DNA from: Pseudoalteromonas shioyasakiensis
Lineage (GTDB): Bacteria; Pseudomonadota; Gammaproteobacteria; Enterobacterales; Alteromonadaceae
Direction: 5' to 3'
Length of the DNA: 64,000 nt
Assembly: GCA_013391845.1 (NCBI GenBank)
Contig: CP058414.1
Coordinates: 446,001 to 510,000 of the forward strand
In this document: piece after piece, positions 44,151 to 52,536 of the stretch
How the letters are laid out: each line of letters starts with the position of its first letter
How positions within the stretch are numbered: the stretch's first letter is position 1
Notes under the pieces: generated by a model
What the model was told of the DNA's origin: nothing
Databases searched by the model: none
The model's input: the letters and a program-made list of their open reading frames with translations, nothing else
Position numbers and translations under genes: made by a program

Positions 44151-46534
44151 AAGTAGCCTACAATACCTTCAAACGTGCTAAACAGTACTATTTAACTACC
44201 GTATTTACATTAGCGCTCACTCTTTGCATGGTACTAAGTGCATTTAGCTTAGTGGATTTAGTCTTTTTCTCCCCCTTACCTTATCAACAAAGTGATAATT
44301 TATATTTACTGGAAGGCACCGTAAACTCAAAAAGCTATTCAGGCCCTGCTAGTAATTCAAAAGTAATGAGTTATATAGAGAATGAAAATACTCTCTTTAC
44401 TGACATGGCTACCTACCATAAGTGGACCAGTTATAAATTATTAGACAGGCCAACTAGACCCGCTGTAGACGTTATTCTTGCATCTAATAACTTGTTTGAC
44501 CTGCTTGGTGTAAAACCTGAACTTGGCAGATTATTTAATAACACCGAGGCGCTCGGCAGTAAACACATGTCTGTCGTTTTAGGCTATAGGGCATGGCAAG
44601 AACTTTTCCAGGGGCGAGGTGATATCATTGGTCAAAAAATACAGTTAAATCAACGCCGATTTACTATTGTTGGTGTAGCTCCAGATAATCTTGTTCTGCC
44701 CCACTACAAAAATATAAACGATGCAATATGGTTACCTATTGATGTCGATGAGGTATTTGATCCCAAAACAGCAAATGGGTTTATGGGTGCATACAAAAGT
44801 GTGGTTAGATTAAAAAGTACAGTATCAGAATCTGCAATCACACAACAGTTATCAGATCTATCACTGAAAGGCGCTCAGCTCTATGCTCCTAATATTCTGA
44901 AAGACTTTACTGTTAACGCACGTATCACGACATTTAGTGAAGCATTAAAAGGTGATAGCGGAAAAATAGTACTTATGTTGCTTTTAGGCGTTTGTTTATT
45001 ATTAATCATTGCACTGATCAACCTGTCTAGTATGCAACTTGCAAAAGCAATTACCCGTATAAAACCTATTGCTATTAGCTTTGCATTTGGGGCAAGTACA
45101 AAACAACTCATTGTTGAAACACTAAAACATAACCTATTACTCATTAGCATTGCTGTCATACTAGCATTAACACTCACCCAAATAGGGTTTATGGTTATTC
45201 AAAGCTTAGCCGCAAACGCCATACAACGATTAGATACGCTTTCGCTAAGCATTAATACGCTTCTCTTTTCAACATTTTTGATTGTTACTATTGCTGCACT
45301 GTATTCATTTATAGAATTGAGTGTCGTAAAAGAGAAAAACTTAATTAGTAGCTTGCAAAGCAGCGGTAAAGGAACCGGAAAACAAATGAGTTCAGCGACA
45401 AGCCACTTGTTAGTTGGCTTACAGATCTTATTCTCCTTTTTAGTATTAACTGCCGCAAGTCACGTTGTTTTGGTTACACTCTCTGAAGCACTGAGAGATA
45501 ATGGCATAAACACTAAAGGTAAATACTCACTTACAATAAATTACAGTAATATCGACAAATCTAATGAGCGAATCAATATTCATAAAGCGGTTATCCAGCA
45601 GTTATTAAACCTCAATAATGTGAGCAGTTTGGCAACTTCATCAGAACAGCGCTTACCCGATACGGTTAACGTCAATCAAATATATGATGAAGCTGGTCAA
45701 TATATTGCGCAAGCGCGTAATAGCTTAGTTTCCAACAATTATTTTGCAGAATTAGATCTTAAATTAACAGGCAAGGGCTTTAACAAAGGTGATGAAAAAC
45801 TCAAAAATCCGCCAATTGTAGTCAATCAACGCCTTGCGGATATGTTGGATAAAAACACACAAAATGTACTAAATAGTAAAGTCAGCTTTGACAGCAAAAC
45901 GTTTTATTCTATCGTAGGTGTAGTCAGTAATACCTACGTACCAGGAAGACCTGAAAGTGAAAACTTTGAAGTGTTCACACCCAACGATTATCCAGGTTGG
46001 AGTCAATATACCTACCTTCTAACAATGAAAGATTCCGCATCAATATCGCAAATTCAGCAACTGATCTACGGGATTGATAAACGCTTAGATATACATTCAT
46101 TAGCGTCATTAACAACTCAATTTGATGAGCAACGACAACGCCATTTAAACGCTGCCTGGCTTGCTATTGTCCTTGCATCAACGTCATTGCTTATGGTGTG
46201 TATTGGCATAAACGGCATTGTTAACTACCTAATTAAAGTACGCAAATATAGTTTAGGCGTTAAGCTTGCTATGGGCGCTGATAACCTAAGATTGTTAAAA
46301 GAAAGTTTACTAGAGCTTATGCAACCCATAACGATGAGCTTGGTACTCGCCTTTTCATTAGCATTTTTAATCATTGGTTATTGCTTTTCACTACCAAATG
46401 TAACCCTGACTATAAACTGGTGGCTGACACTATCCATCTGGCTTGGCCTTTTAACTATGGCTGTCATCACGAGCTTTTTTCCAATCAATAAAACACTTAG
46501 ACAAGATCCAATAAAGGCATTACGCAATGAATAG
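44144..46534 (+). CDS. FtsX-like ABC permease (MacB-type)
   Basis: 796 residues. First membrane helix about 15-40, a periplasmic MacB-PCD domain (about 45-265: LASNNLFDLLGVKPELGRLF), three helices (about 275-400), a second helix and periplasmic domain unit (about 420-680), then the last helices and the cytoplasmic end DPIKALRNE. This double-unit topology of about 800 residues is typical of permeases that export peptides or small molecules with an adaptor and separate ATPase. Immediately after its stop codon the same frame continues into the remnant of an S9 peptidase gene. Confidence 0.92.
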   Translation: MLKVAYNTFKRAKQYYLTTVFTLALTLCMVLSAFSLVDLVFFSPLPYQQSDNLYLLEGTVNSKSYSGPASNSKVMSYIENENTLFTDMATYHKWTSYKLLDRPTRPAVDVILASNNLFDLLGVKPELGRLFNNTEALGSKHMSVVLGYRAWQELFQGRGDIIGQKIQLNQRRFTIVGVAPDNLVLPHYKNINDAIWLPIDVDEVFDPKTANGFMGAYKSVVRLKSTVSESAITQQLSDLSLKGAQLYAPNILKDFTVNARITTFSEALKGDSGKIVLMLLLGVCLLLIIALINLSSMQLAKAITRIKPIAISFAFGASTKQLIVETLKHNLLLISIAVILALTLTQIGFMVIQSLAANAIQRLDTLSLSINTLLFSTFLIVTIAALYSFIELSVVKEKNLISSLQSSGKGTGKQMSSATSHLLVGLQILFSFLVLTAASHVVLVTLSEALRDNGINTKGKYSLTINYSNIDKSNERINIHKAVIQQLLNLNNVSSLATSSEQRLPDTVNVNQIYDEAGQYIAQARNSLVSNNYFAELDLKLTGKGFNKGDEKLKNPPIVVNQRLADMLDKNTQNVLNSKVSFDSKTFYSIVGVVSNTYVPGRPESENFEVFTPNDYPGWSQYTYLLTMKDSASISQIQQLIYGIDKRLDIHSLASLTTQFDEQRQRHLNAAWLAIVLASTSLLMVCIGINGIVNYLIKVRKYSLGVKLAMGADNLRLLKESLLELMQPITMSLVLAFSLAFLIIGYCFSLPNVTLTINWWLTLSIWLGLLTMAVITSFFPINKTLRQDPIKALRNE

Positions 46535-46909
46535 ATTTCTTATATTTATAGTATTGCACGCAGTGGCACTTACAACAGAACATTAACTCCTTTTGGCTTT
46601 CAGGGTGAAAAGCGTACGTTATGGCAAGCAAAAGAGACATATATAGACTTATCACCAATCATGTTCGCAGATAAAATAGATGCGCCATTACTGCTTATTC
46701 ATGGCGAAAATGATCAAAACTCCGGTACTTACCCCATGCAATCCATGAGAATGTATCAAGCATTGGTTGCGAATAAAAAGACAACTCAGCTAATTATGCT
46801 CCCTTATGAAGGCCACTCTTATAGAGCGAAAGAGAATTTAACATACTTACTTAAAGAGCAGTCTGCTTGGCTCAATAAATGGTTAAGACCTCCCAATGCA
46901 AGGTTATGA
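46535..46909 (+). pseudogene. C-terminal remnant of an S9 (prolyl-oligopeptidase family) peptidase
   Basis: Open frame of 124 codons with no start of its own (an internal ATG at 46661 gives 82 residues). The translation IARSGTYNRTLTPFGFQGEKRTLW, then ADKIDAPLLLIHGENDQNSGTYPMQS and LPYEGHSYRAKENL, is the end of S9 glutamyl/dipeptidyl peptidases: the catalytic Asp (GENDQN) and His (EGHSYR) are present, but the GGHSYG-type Ser and the whole propeller are gone. It begins right behind the permease stop in the same frame, so a deletion probably joined the two genes. Confidence 0.85.
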
Positions 46910-46986
46910 CGTAATATCACATGCTCTTTTGCAATCGGTAAAGGACAACGTAAAATGTGACTACTCTACGCATTACATAATGAATT

Positions 46987-47514
46987 ATGAAAGCATTTAA
47001 TAGTTTAGAAGAGTCATTTATAAAACAACGAAAAAATGCCCATGAAATTTGCCGTTTATTTGCCAAAAGCCCAAGTAAAGGCAATTTAAAACGACTAAGA
47101 AGCATGTTTGCTCACTGTGGCGAACAGGTTGTTATTGAAGCTGGTTTTCATTGTGATTATGGCAGTGGTATTAAAATAGGTGATCGCACCTTCATAAATA
47201 TTAACTGTACTATGCTCGATGCGCCGCTATCTGATGCGCAAATTACGATAGGCGATGACTGCTTAATAGGCCCAAATGTGCAAATACTCGCGGTATCGCA
47301 TGCAGTAAACCCTACCGAGCGTTTAGCAAAAGCTAATTTTGCAGCGCCGATTAGCATTGGTAACAATGTATGGATTGGTGCAGGCGCTATAATACTCGCA
47401 GGTATTAAAGTTGCTGATAATGCCGTGATTGGCGCAGGGGCAATAGTTACCAAAGATGTCGCGGCAAATACCCTAGTAGCAGGTAACCCCGCGGTGAAGA
47501 TAAAAGATATTTAA
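46987..47514 (+). CDS. Hexapeptide-repeat sugar O-acetyltransferase (LacA/Maa/NodL-like)
   Basis: 175 residues. An N-terminal helical part (1-55), then left-handed beta-helix repeats: IKIGDRTFININCTMLD, ITIGDDCLIGPNVQIL, ISIGNNVWIGAGAIILAGIKVADNAVIGAGAIVTKDV, ending AGNPAVKI. The catalytic His is probably in VSHAVNPTER. Acetylates a sugar with acetyl-CoA in the cytoplasm; the acceptor cannot be told. Single gene after the peptidase remnant, 77 bases downstream. Confidence 0.9.
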   Translation: MKAFNSLEESFIKQRKNAHEICRLFAKSPSKGNLKRLRSMFAHCGEQVVIEAGFHCDYGSGIKIGDRTFININCTMLDAPLSDAQITIGDDCLIGPNVQILAVSHAVNPTERLAKANFAAPISIGNNVWIGAGAIILAGIKVADNAVIGAGAIVTKDVAANTLVAGNPAVKIKDI

Positions 47515-47596
47515 GTACACACTTAAGTCACATCGTTCGCTAAAGCACATACTACACGAGCCCGCTACGTATATTTTATACCAATGGTATAGTTGT

Positions 47597-48877
47597 TTAG
47601 ATTAACCTGATAATCAATGGGCTTACTAGGATTAGTCCACAAACAAAACCTACTTTTACTTGCCATGCTTTATATTTACCTGTGACTTTAATCCCTAAAA
47701 ATGGACTTAATAAATCTACGCGACGCGCACCTATAAACACTAGCCAACAAAGAATAAAAGTGAGACTTAGTATAAGTAGTGACTCCATGAAACCACCTAA
47801 TTGCAGCTTCGATAAATAAAAGGCAAGGCCAATAATCACACTTTGATGTAAGAGATAAAAAGGAAATACCGCTGAGTTCAATAAAGCCAATTTAGGGTGA
47901 TCGTGATTTAAAAAACGTTGTGCTAGTGCCAGCATCATTAACACACCAACTAATCGTTGCGCGGTATACAACATATCCATGCCCGTAATTTGCCACTGAC
48001 TGGCAGCTGAGTTTTGCCAAATCATGTTATAGCCCGCAACTACAATCAGGTAACCTACAATAAATACCACGCATAATGCCCTCCAATGAAGAAGTAGCCG
48101 ACTATAAAATACTGAGTGCCACGCAAGTAAATAACCATAAAGTAAAAATAAAGCACCCATGGGGTATCGAAATGTATCGCTCGGCCAGCTCAACTTTAAA
48201 ATACAAAGCGGCAATAGCAATACGATAAAAATAATTAATAACGACTGTTCACATAGACGTGTAATCACTGTTTGAACATAATGGTGATGAAGCAGTGGCA
48301 GAGCAAACACGAGCAATAAGGTAAATTGCCATAACGAGCGTAAGTACCAAAGATGGTTTACATCAACATGAGGCCAAATACCTGCTTGATAATGTTCAAA
48401 TAGAGGGTTTGTCAAATCAAAAAACTGCAAGTAAAACTGCCAGTAACTTATCGCTAAACCGGTCTCTTGGCTCATTTGCGCATATAGCTGAACTGGCACA
48501 ATAAACCAAACTCCAATTAATAATGGCAGTAATATTCTGACACTGCGTGATATTAAAAAACCACCTAAGCTAGCGCGCGCAATTATGAACCTCAGTGCAG
48601 CACCTGAGATAAACCAGATTAACCCCATCCGCCAAGGCGACAATAAGAGCATGATGTTTTCTATATTGCTGGATAAATACTGACTTTTAAAGTGAAAGCC
48701 CCAATTTTGAGTGTATAACATACCTGTGTGGTAAAAAATTAATAAGCCAAAGGCAAGTACTCTTAGCCAATCTAAATCATAACGACGCGGTGGTAACTCA
48801 ACGGCTTGATTAAACGCATTTTGCCATGGCTGTAATAACGTGCGTGTTGTGTTTTTAATTATTATTTTAAGTTTCAT
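47597..48877 (-). CDS. Acyltransferase-3 family membrane protein (MdoC/OpgC-like)
   Basis: 426 residues with about ten membrane helices. The start of the domain, RRYDLDWLRVLAFGLLIFYHTGMLY, has the conserved Arg and His of the acyltransferase-3 family, and PWRMGLIWFISGAALRF is the second family motif. Members move acetyl or succinyl groups onto glucans, lipids or antibiotics at the membrane. It resembles the MdoC/OpgC branch in general layout. Divergent from a LytTR regulator, which may control it. Confidence 0.85.
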   Translation of the reverse strand: MKLKIIIKNTTRTLLQPWQNAFNQAVELPPRRYDLDWLRVLAFGLLIFYHTGMLYTQNWGFHFKSQYLSSNIENIMLLLSPWRMGLIWFISGAALRFIIARASLGGFLISRSVRILLPLLIGVWFIVPVQLYAQMSQETGLAISYWQFYLQFFDLTNPLFEHYQAGIWPHVDVNHLWYLRSLWQFTLLLVFALPLLHHHYVQTVITRLCEQSLLIIFIVLLLPLCILKLSWPSDTFRYPMGALFLLYGYLLAWHSVFYSRLLLHWRALCVVFIVGYLIVVAGYNMIWQNSAASQWQITGMDMLYTAQRLVGVLMMLALAQRFLNHDHPKLALLNSAVFPFYLLHQSVIIGLAFYLSKLQLGGFMESLLILSLTFILCWLVFIGARRVDLLSPFLGIKVTGKYKAWQVKVGFVCGLILVSPLIIRLI

Positions 48878-49055
48878 GATTGATTATGGTTACGACAAGT
48901 TAATAACAACTATGAACAACACATAACGTTAAGCTATCAGAAAAGGTCGATAAAACAATCAGTAGGGATAAACGGTGGATATCAGGGATAGTATGTTTGG
49001 TGATTTATCACTATCTTGTTAGTCTAATTACGGTCTTCAAAGAGTAACAATAATA

Positions 49056-49922
49056 ATGATCACCTTAATGCATTTTCAGCGTAACCGAACTTGGTATGCG
49101 ACATTATTTTTATTTAGTTATATTTTTATAAATAACACTATTAATGCCAGCTCAGATATCATGGAAGCCCAACGCGATGGTGAACTGTCATTTTTGCTTT
49201 GGGAGCCCTTTGTCTGGGAATATTCAAGCGCTATCGGCACCTTATTATTATTTCCTGCTTTAGTTTGGTTATTGCAAACCCAACCCTTTAATTGGCAAAA
49301 GATCACTCGCTCATTGCTCACTTATTTATTCGCAAGCATTATTTTTTCCTTATTACACGTAGGGATCATGGTCGCTATCCGTGAGTTCATTTACACAATT
49401 CAAGACATGCAGTATGACTTCGGGTTGCTGTGGTTTGAGTTACTTTATGAATACCGTAAAGACTTATGGGGGTTTTTATCTTTAATTGTGATTATTAAAA
49501 CGTATCAATACATTGTTAGCCAATTAACCGGCGAAGCCAAGCCAATCAATCATGAAGAAAACGCCCAACAGGATTTGAATTTCGACCGATTACTGGTTAA
49601 AAAACTAGGCAAAGAGTTCATCATCTGTACAGATCAAATTGACTGGCTTGAATCTAGCGGCAATTACGTAAACCTGCATATTGGCTCACGTATTTATCCG
49701 CTACGTACAACCATGACCCATCTTATATCTCGGTTAGAACCGCAAGGTTTTTGCCGTATTCACCGTTCTCATGCTATTAGACTCGATGTGATTGAATCAA
49801 TCACGCCATTGCCAAGTGGTGATAGTGAAGTGAAACTTACAACGGGAAAAATACTTAACTTATCACGTCGTTACAAAGAGCAGTTTAAAAAACAGGTTAA
49901 TTCGTCTGCCGCTCATTTTTAG
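49056..49922 (+). CDS. Membrane-bound LytTR-family DNA-binding regulator
   Basis: 288 residues. Four predicted membrane helices in the first half (about 12-30, 55-75, 90-112, 138-158) and a LytTR DNA-binding domain about 190-285 (LVKKLGKEFIICTDQIDWLESSGNYVNLHIGSRIYPLRTTM, FCRIHRSHAIRLDVIESITP, LTTGKILNLSRRYKEQFK). There is no receiver domain, so it senses something through its membrane part. Divergent from the acyltransferase gene with 178 bases between, its likely target. ATG at 49056 preferred over 49068 because AAGAG lies upstream. Confidence 0.88.
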   Translation: MITLMHFQRNRTWYATLFLFSYIFINNTINASSDIMEAQRDGELSFLLWEPFVWEYSSAIGTLLLFPALVWLLQTQPFNWQKITRSLLTYLFASIIFSLLHVGIMVAIREFIYTIQDMQYDFGLLWFELLYEYRKDLWGFLSLIVIIKTYQYIVSQLTGEAKPINHEENAQQDLNFDRLLVKKLGKEFIICTDQIDWLESSGNYVNLHIGSRIYPLRTTMTHLISRLEPQGFCRIHRSHAIRLDVIESITPLPSGDSEVKLTTGKILNLSRRYKEQFKKQVNSSAAHF

Positions 49923-49985
49923 CTAACTGTATATGACGTTTTTCTGCATAAAGAATTTGCTGGACTTGGTGGCCATTTAAAGGTG

Positions 49986-50014
49986 TAAAAAAGCCCAGCT
50001 GTATTGCTAGGCTT
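49986..50014 (-). terminator. Terminator of the sigma-54 exporter operon
   Basis: On the minus strand: AAGCCTAGC / GCTGGGCTT stem (plus arms 49991-49999 and 50006-50014) followed by six T. Twenty-odd bases beyond the stop of the last permease. Confidence 0.8.
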
Positions 50015-50036
50015 GGAATGGATCATGAGTTGTGTG

Positions 50037-52451
50037 TTACTCATAACGAAGGATTAATGATGGACGGGTGCTGGCCGCCTTGAAGGCAAGGGTTGCGACA
50101 GTCAGCCAAGTAAAGAGTGCGACCAAAAGTGCCGCAGTGCCATACACCCACACGGCTTGCTCAATACGGTCGTTAAAACCTTGCAACCAGTCATCCATTA
50201 GCCAATAAGCTAGAGGCAAAGCAATTGCCGCTGCTGCGAATACTACGATTAAAAACTCACGGGCAAGTAGGTTAACTAAACTTAAACGGGTTGCACCCAA
50301 TACTTTTCGAATGGCTAATTGCTTTTGCTGACGTTTCGCTGCAAACGCAGCAAGTCCAAATAAACCTAAGCAACTTAAAAACATGGCCAGCACAGAGAAG
50401 TTTCGAATGAGCACAAACAAATCATGCTCGACGCTATAAACCTTGGCTAAGTCTTGCTGCATCAAGCTAAATTGCGGATCGGCGGTTAAATTAAACTGCT
50501 TTAAAAGCTGGCGTAACTGATTAAATAACTGAGAAAAGTTTGCTTGTTCGGTGCTTACCACCAATCGAACGGTTGATTGCGAGCTATACCCTGCTGAAAA
50601 TGACACAGGCAGCCAATCATCTTTCGCCGAACCGACTTTAATGTCTTTTACCACACCGACAATGGTTGCATTAATATTGCGATAAAGCCCCTGAACATGC
50701 AGACCTACCACCTCATCCACATTATCGTAGCCAGCACGCTTTGCCATTTGTTCGGTCACCAAAATAGCCATTGCTTGAAGGTTACCTTCGCCCTGCTGCG
50801 CCTCAGTATGCTCATCGGTAGAGTGCAGCCAATCGCTCTGAAACTGTGGTGAAAAATCTCGGCCTGCAAGTAGTGTCAGACCCAAGGTTTCAACGGCATG
50901 GAAACCTGTGCCTATGGTCGGTGGCAGTTCGCTTTCTTCGTAGCCATTGGGCCAACGGAAATAAAAGCTTTCAAGAATACTGTCGGTTAAATCTGTGTCT
51001 GTAGTGGTCACTTGCATGACACCTGGCAGCGCACGGATCTCATTAAGTATCGCGTGTTCTTTTTCCATCAATTGCTTGCTGCTTAAATCATGTATCACAA
51101 TGCGATCTGTCGCATCATAACCAAGCGACAAGTTTTGCAAGAACGTTAACTGTTGTAAGCTCACCATAGTACAAACAATTAAGGCCATTGCCATGGCTGC
51201 TTGAAATACTAACAGGCCTTTACGCACCGCTTGACCTGTTTGCAATTGCCCTGCAAGTAAACTTTTTAGCGATGCGCGTGCGACACAAAAAGCCGGATAA
51301 GCACCAGATATTAAAGCCAATAAAAACACCACGCCCAATACAGCTAGCAATTGTGACCAGTCCCAAATAAGCTGCAATGGTCGATTCGCAAAGGCACTAA
51401 AACTTGGTAATAACATCTCAACCCAACACAACGCTAACAACGTAGCAAGGATCACCAATAGCAAGGCTTCTAACAAAAATTGCAGTATTAATTGTCGCTT
51501 ACTCGCCCCCAAGGTTTTGCGCATGGCAATTTCTTTGATGCGATAAAGCAATTGCGATACCGCAATATTAATGTAATTGGCTGCAGCAATAGCGAGTAGT
51601 AAGACACTTAGCACCAAGCTCAAGTTCACTAAAAAAGCCGAGCCGCCTGGTTTAAATTCAAAGGGCGAATGGGCTTTAAAGTACACCTCTCGCATCGGCA
51701 CTAAACGATACTCAAGTTGGCTATTCTTTAACTGATATTTTTCGATAAGACGACTAGCTAACAGCTTTTCGATGTCTTTTAAATCAGCTCCTTGCTGAGT
51801 TTTTAGATAAACATAACTCGATATATCGTTATGTATGGTGAAATCAACAGACACTAAAGCATGGAACAAAAAGTGACTGTTATCGGGTAAATCATCAAAA
51901 ACAGCACCCACAGTGACACTTTGCTCGCCCATCAATAACGTTTGTCTGAACGCTTTAGTGGCGCTACCAAACAGCCTTGTGGCTTCACTGTTACTCAGAG
52001 CTATTTGATTGGGCACAGAGAGTACTTGTTCTAGGTTGCCAAGCATCACCTCTAAATGAATAAAATCGCGAATATTAGCCGATGTACCATATAAATTACG
52101 CAGCTTAAATGCTTGCCCTGCAACATTAATATGAGCGGAAAGCAAATCGCTATCAACCACATCTGCCAACACCAATAAATCGCTTACATCGCTGCGTGAA
52201 GACACTGTTTGCGCAATGCTTACAACCGTTAATGGGATCTCTTCTAAGCCGGGTACATTTACATCAACATGCAAACGATATACTTGCTGATGATCGGGCT
52301 GCATTTTATCAAACGACAATTCGTACTCTGCGAATAACGCCACTAAAAGCGCCCCAGCAAGACCTATGCTTAGTCCAAAGACATTCAAAAGCGCGTACAA
52401 CTTATGCCGCTTAAATACCCTAAATGCCGTGGTAATGTGTGATACTAACAT
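50037..52451 (-). CDS. FtsX-like ABC permease, second copy of tandem pair
   Basis: 804 residues. Same double-unit plan as the gene at 52537: an N-terminal helix (about 20-40), MacB-PCD periplasmic domain, three helices around 280-400 (LYRIKEIAMRKTLGASKRQLILQFLLEALLL), helix 425-445, a second periplasmic domain, and last helices with QKQLAIRKVLGATRLSLVNLLAREFL. It ends ASTRPSLILRYE. The last 42 bases of coding sequence are identical to those of its neighbour, while the rest has diverged. Last gene of the adaptor-ATPase-permease-permease operon, 85 bases after copy one. Confidence 0.92.
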   Translation of the reverse strand: MLVSHITTAFRVFKRHKLYALLNVFGLSIGLAGALLVALFAEYELSFDKMQPDHQQVYRLHVDVNVPGLEEIPLTVVSIAQTVSSRSDVSDLLVLADVVDSDLLSAHINVAGQAFKLRNLYGTSANIRDFIHLEVMLGNLEQVLSVPNQIALSNSEATRLFGSATKAFRQTLLMGEQSVTVGAVFDDLPDNSHFLFHALVSVDFTIHNDISSYVYLKTQQGADLKDIEKLLASRLIEKYQLKNSQLEYRLVPMREVYFKAHSPFEFKPGGSAFLVNLSLVLSVLLLAIAAANYINIAVSQLLYRIKEIAMRKTLGASKRQLILQFLLEALLLVILATLLALCWVEMLLPSFSAFANRPLQLIWDWSQLLAVLGVVFLLALISGAYPAFCVARASLKSLLAGQLQTGQAVRKGLLVFQAAMAMALIVCTMVSLQQLTFLQNLSLGYDATDRIVIHDLSSKQLMEKEHAILNEIRALPGVMQVTTTDTDLTDSILESFYFRWPNGYEESELPPTIGTGFHAVETLGLTLLAGRDFSPQFQSDWLHSTDEHTEAQQGEGNLQAMAILVTEQMAKRAGYDNVDEVVGLHVQGLYRNINATIVGVVKDIKVGSAKDDWLPVSFSAGYSSQSTVRLVVSTEQANFSQLFNQLRQLLKQFNLTADPQFSLMQQDLAKVYSVEHDLFVLIRNFSVLAMFLSCLGLFGLAAFAAKRQQKQLAIRKVLGATRLSLVNLLAREFLIVVFAAAAIALPLAYWLMDDWLQGFNDRIEQAVWVYGTAALLVALFTWLTVATLAFKAASTRPSLILRYE

Positions 52452-52536
52452 GTTTTACCTTTAGACCTTACCTGTTCTACCTAAAAATGCCCCATCAGCT
52501 ACGCCGATAGAGCATAGTCTTGACTAAAAACTCAAT

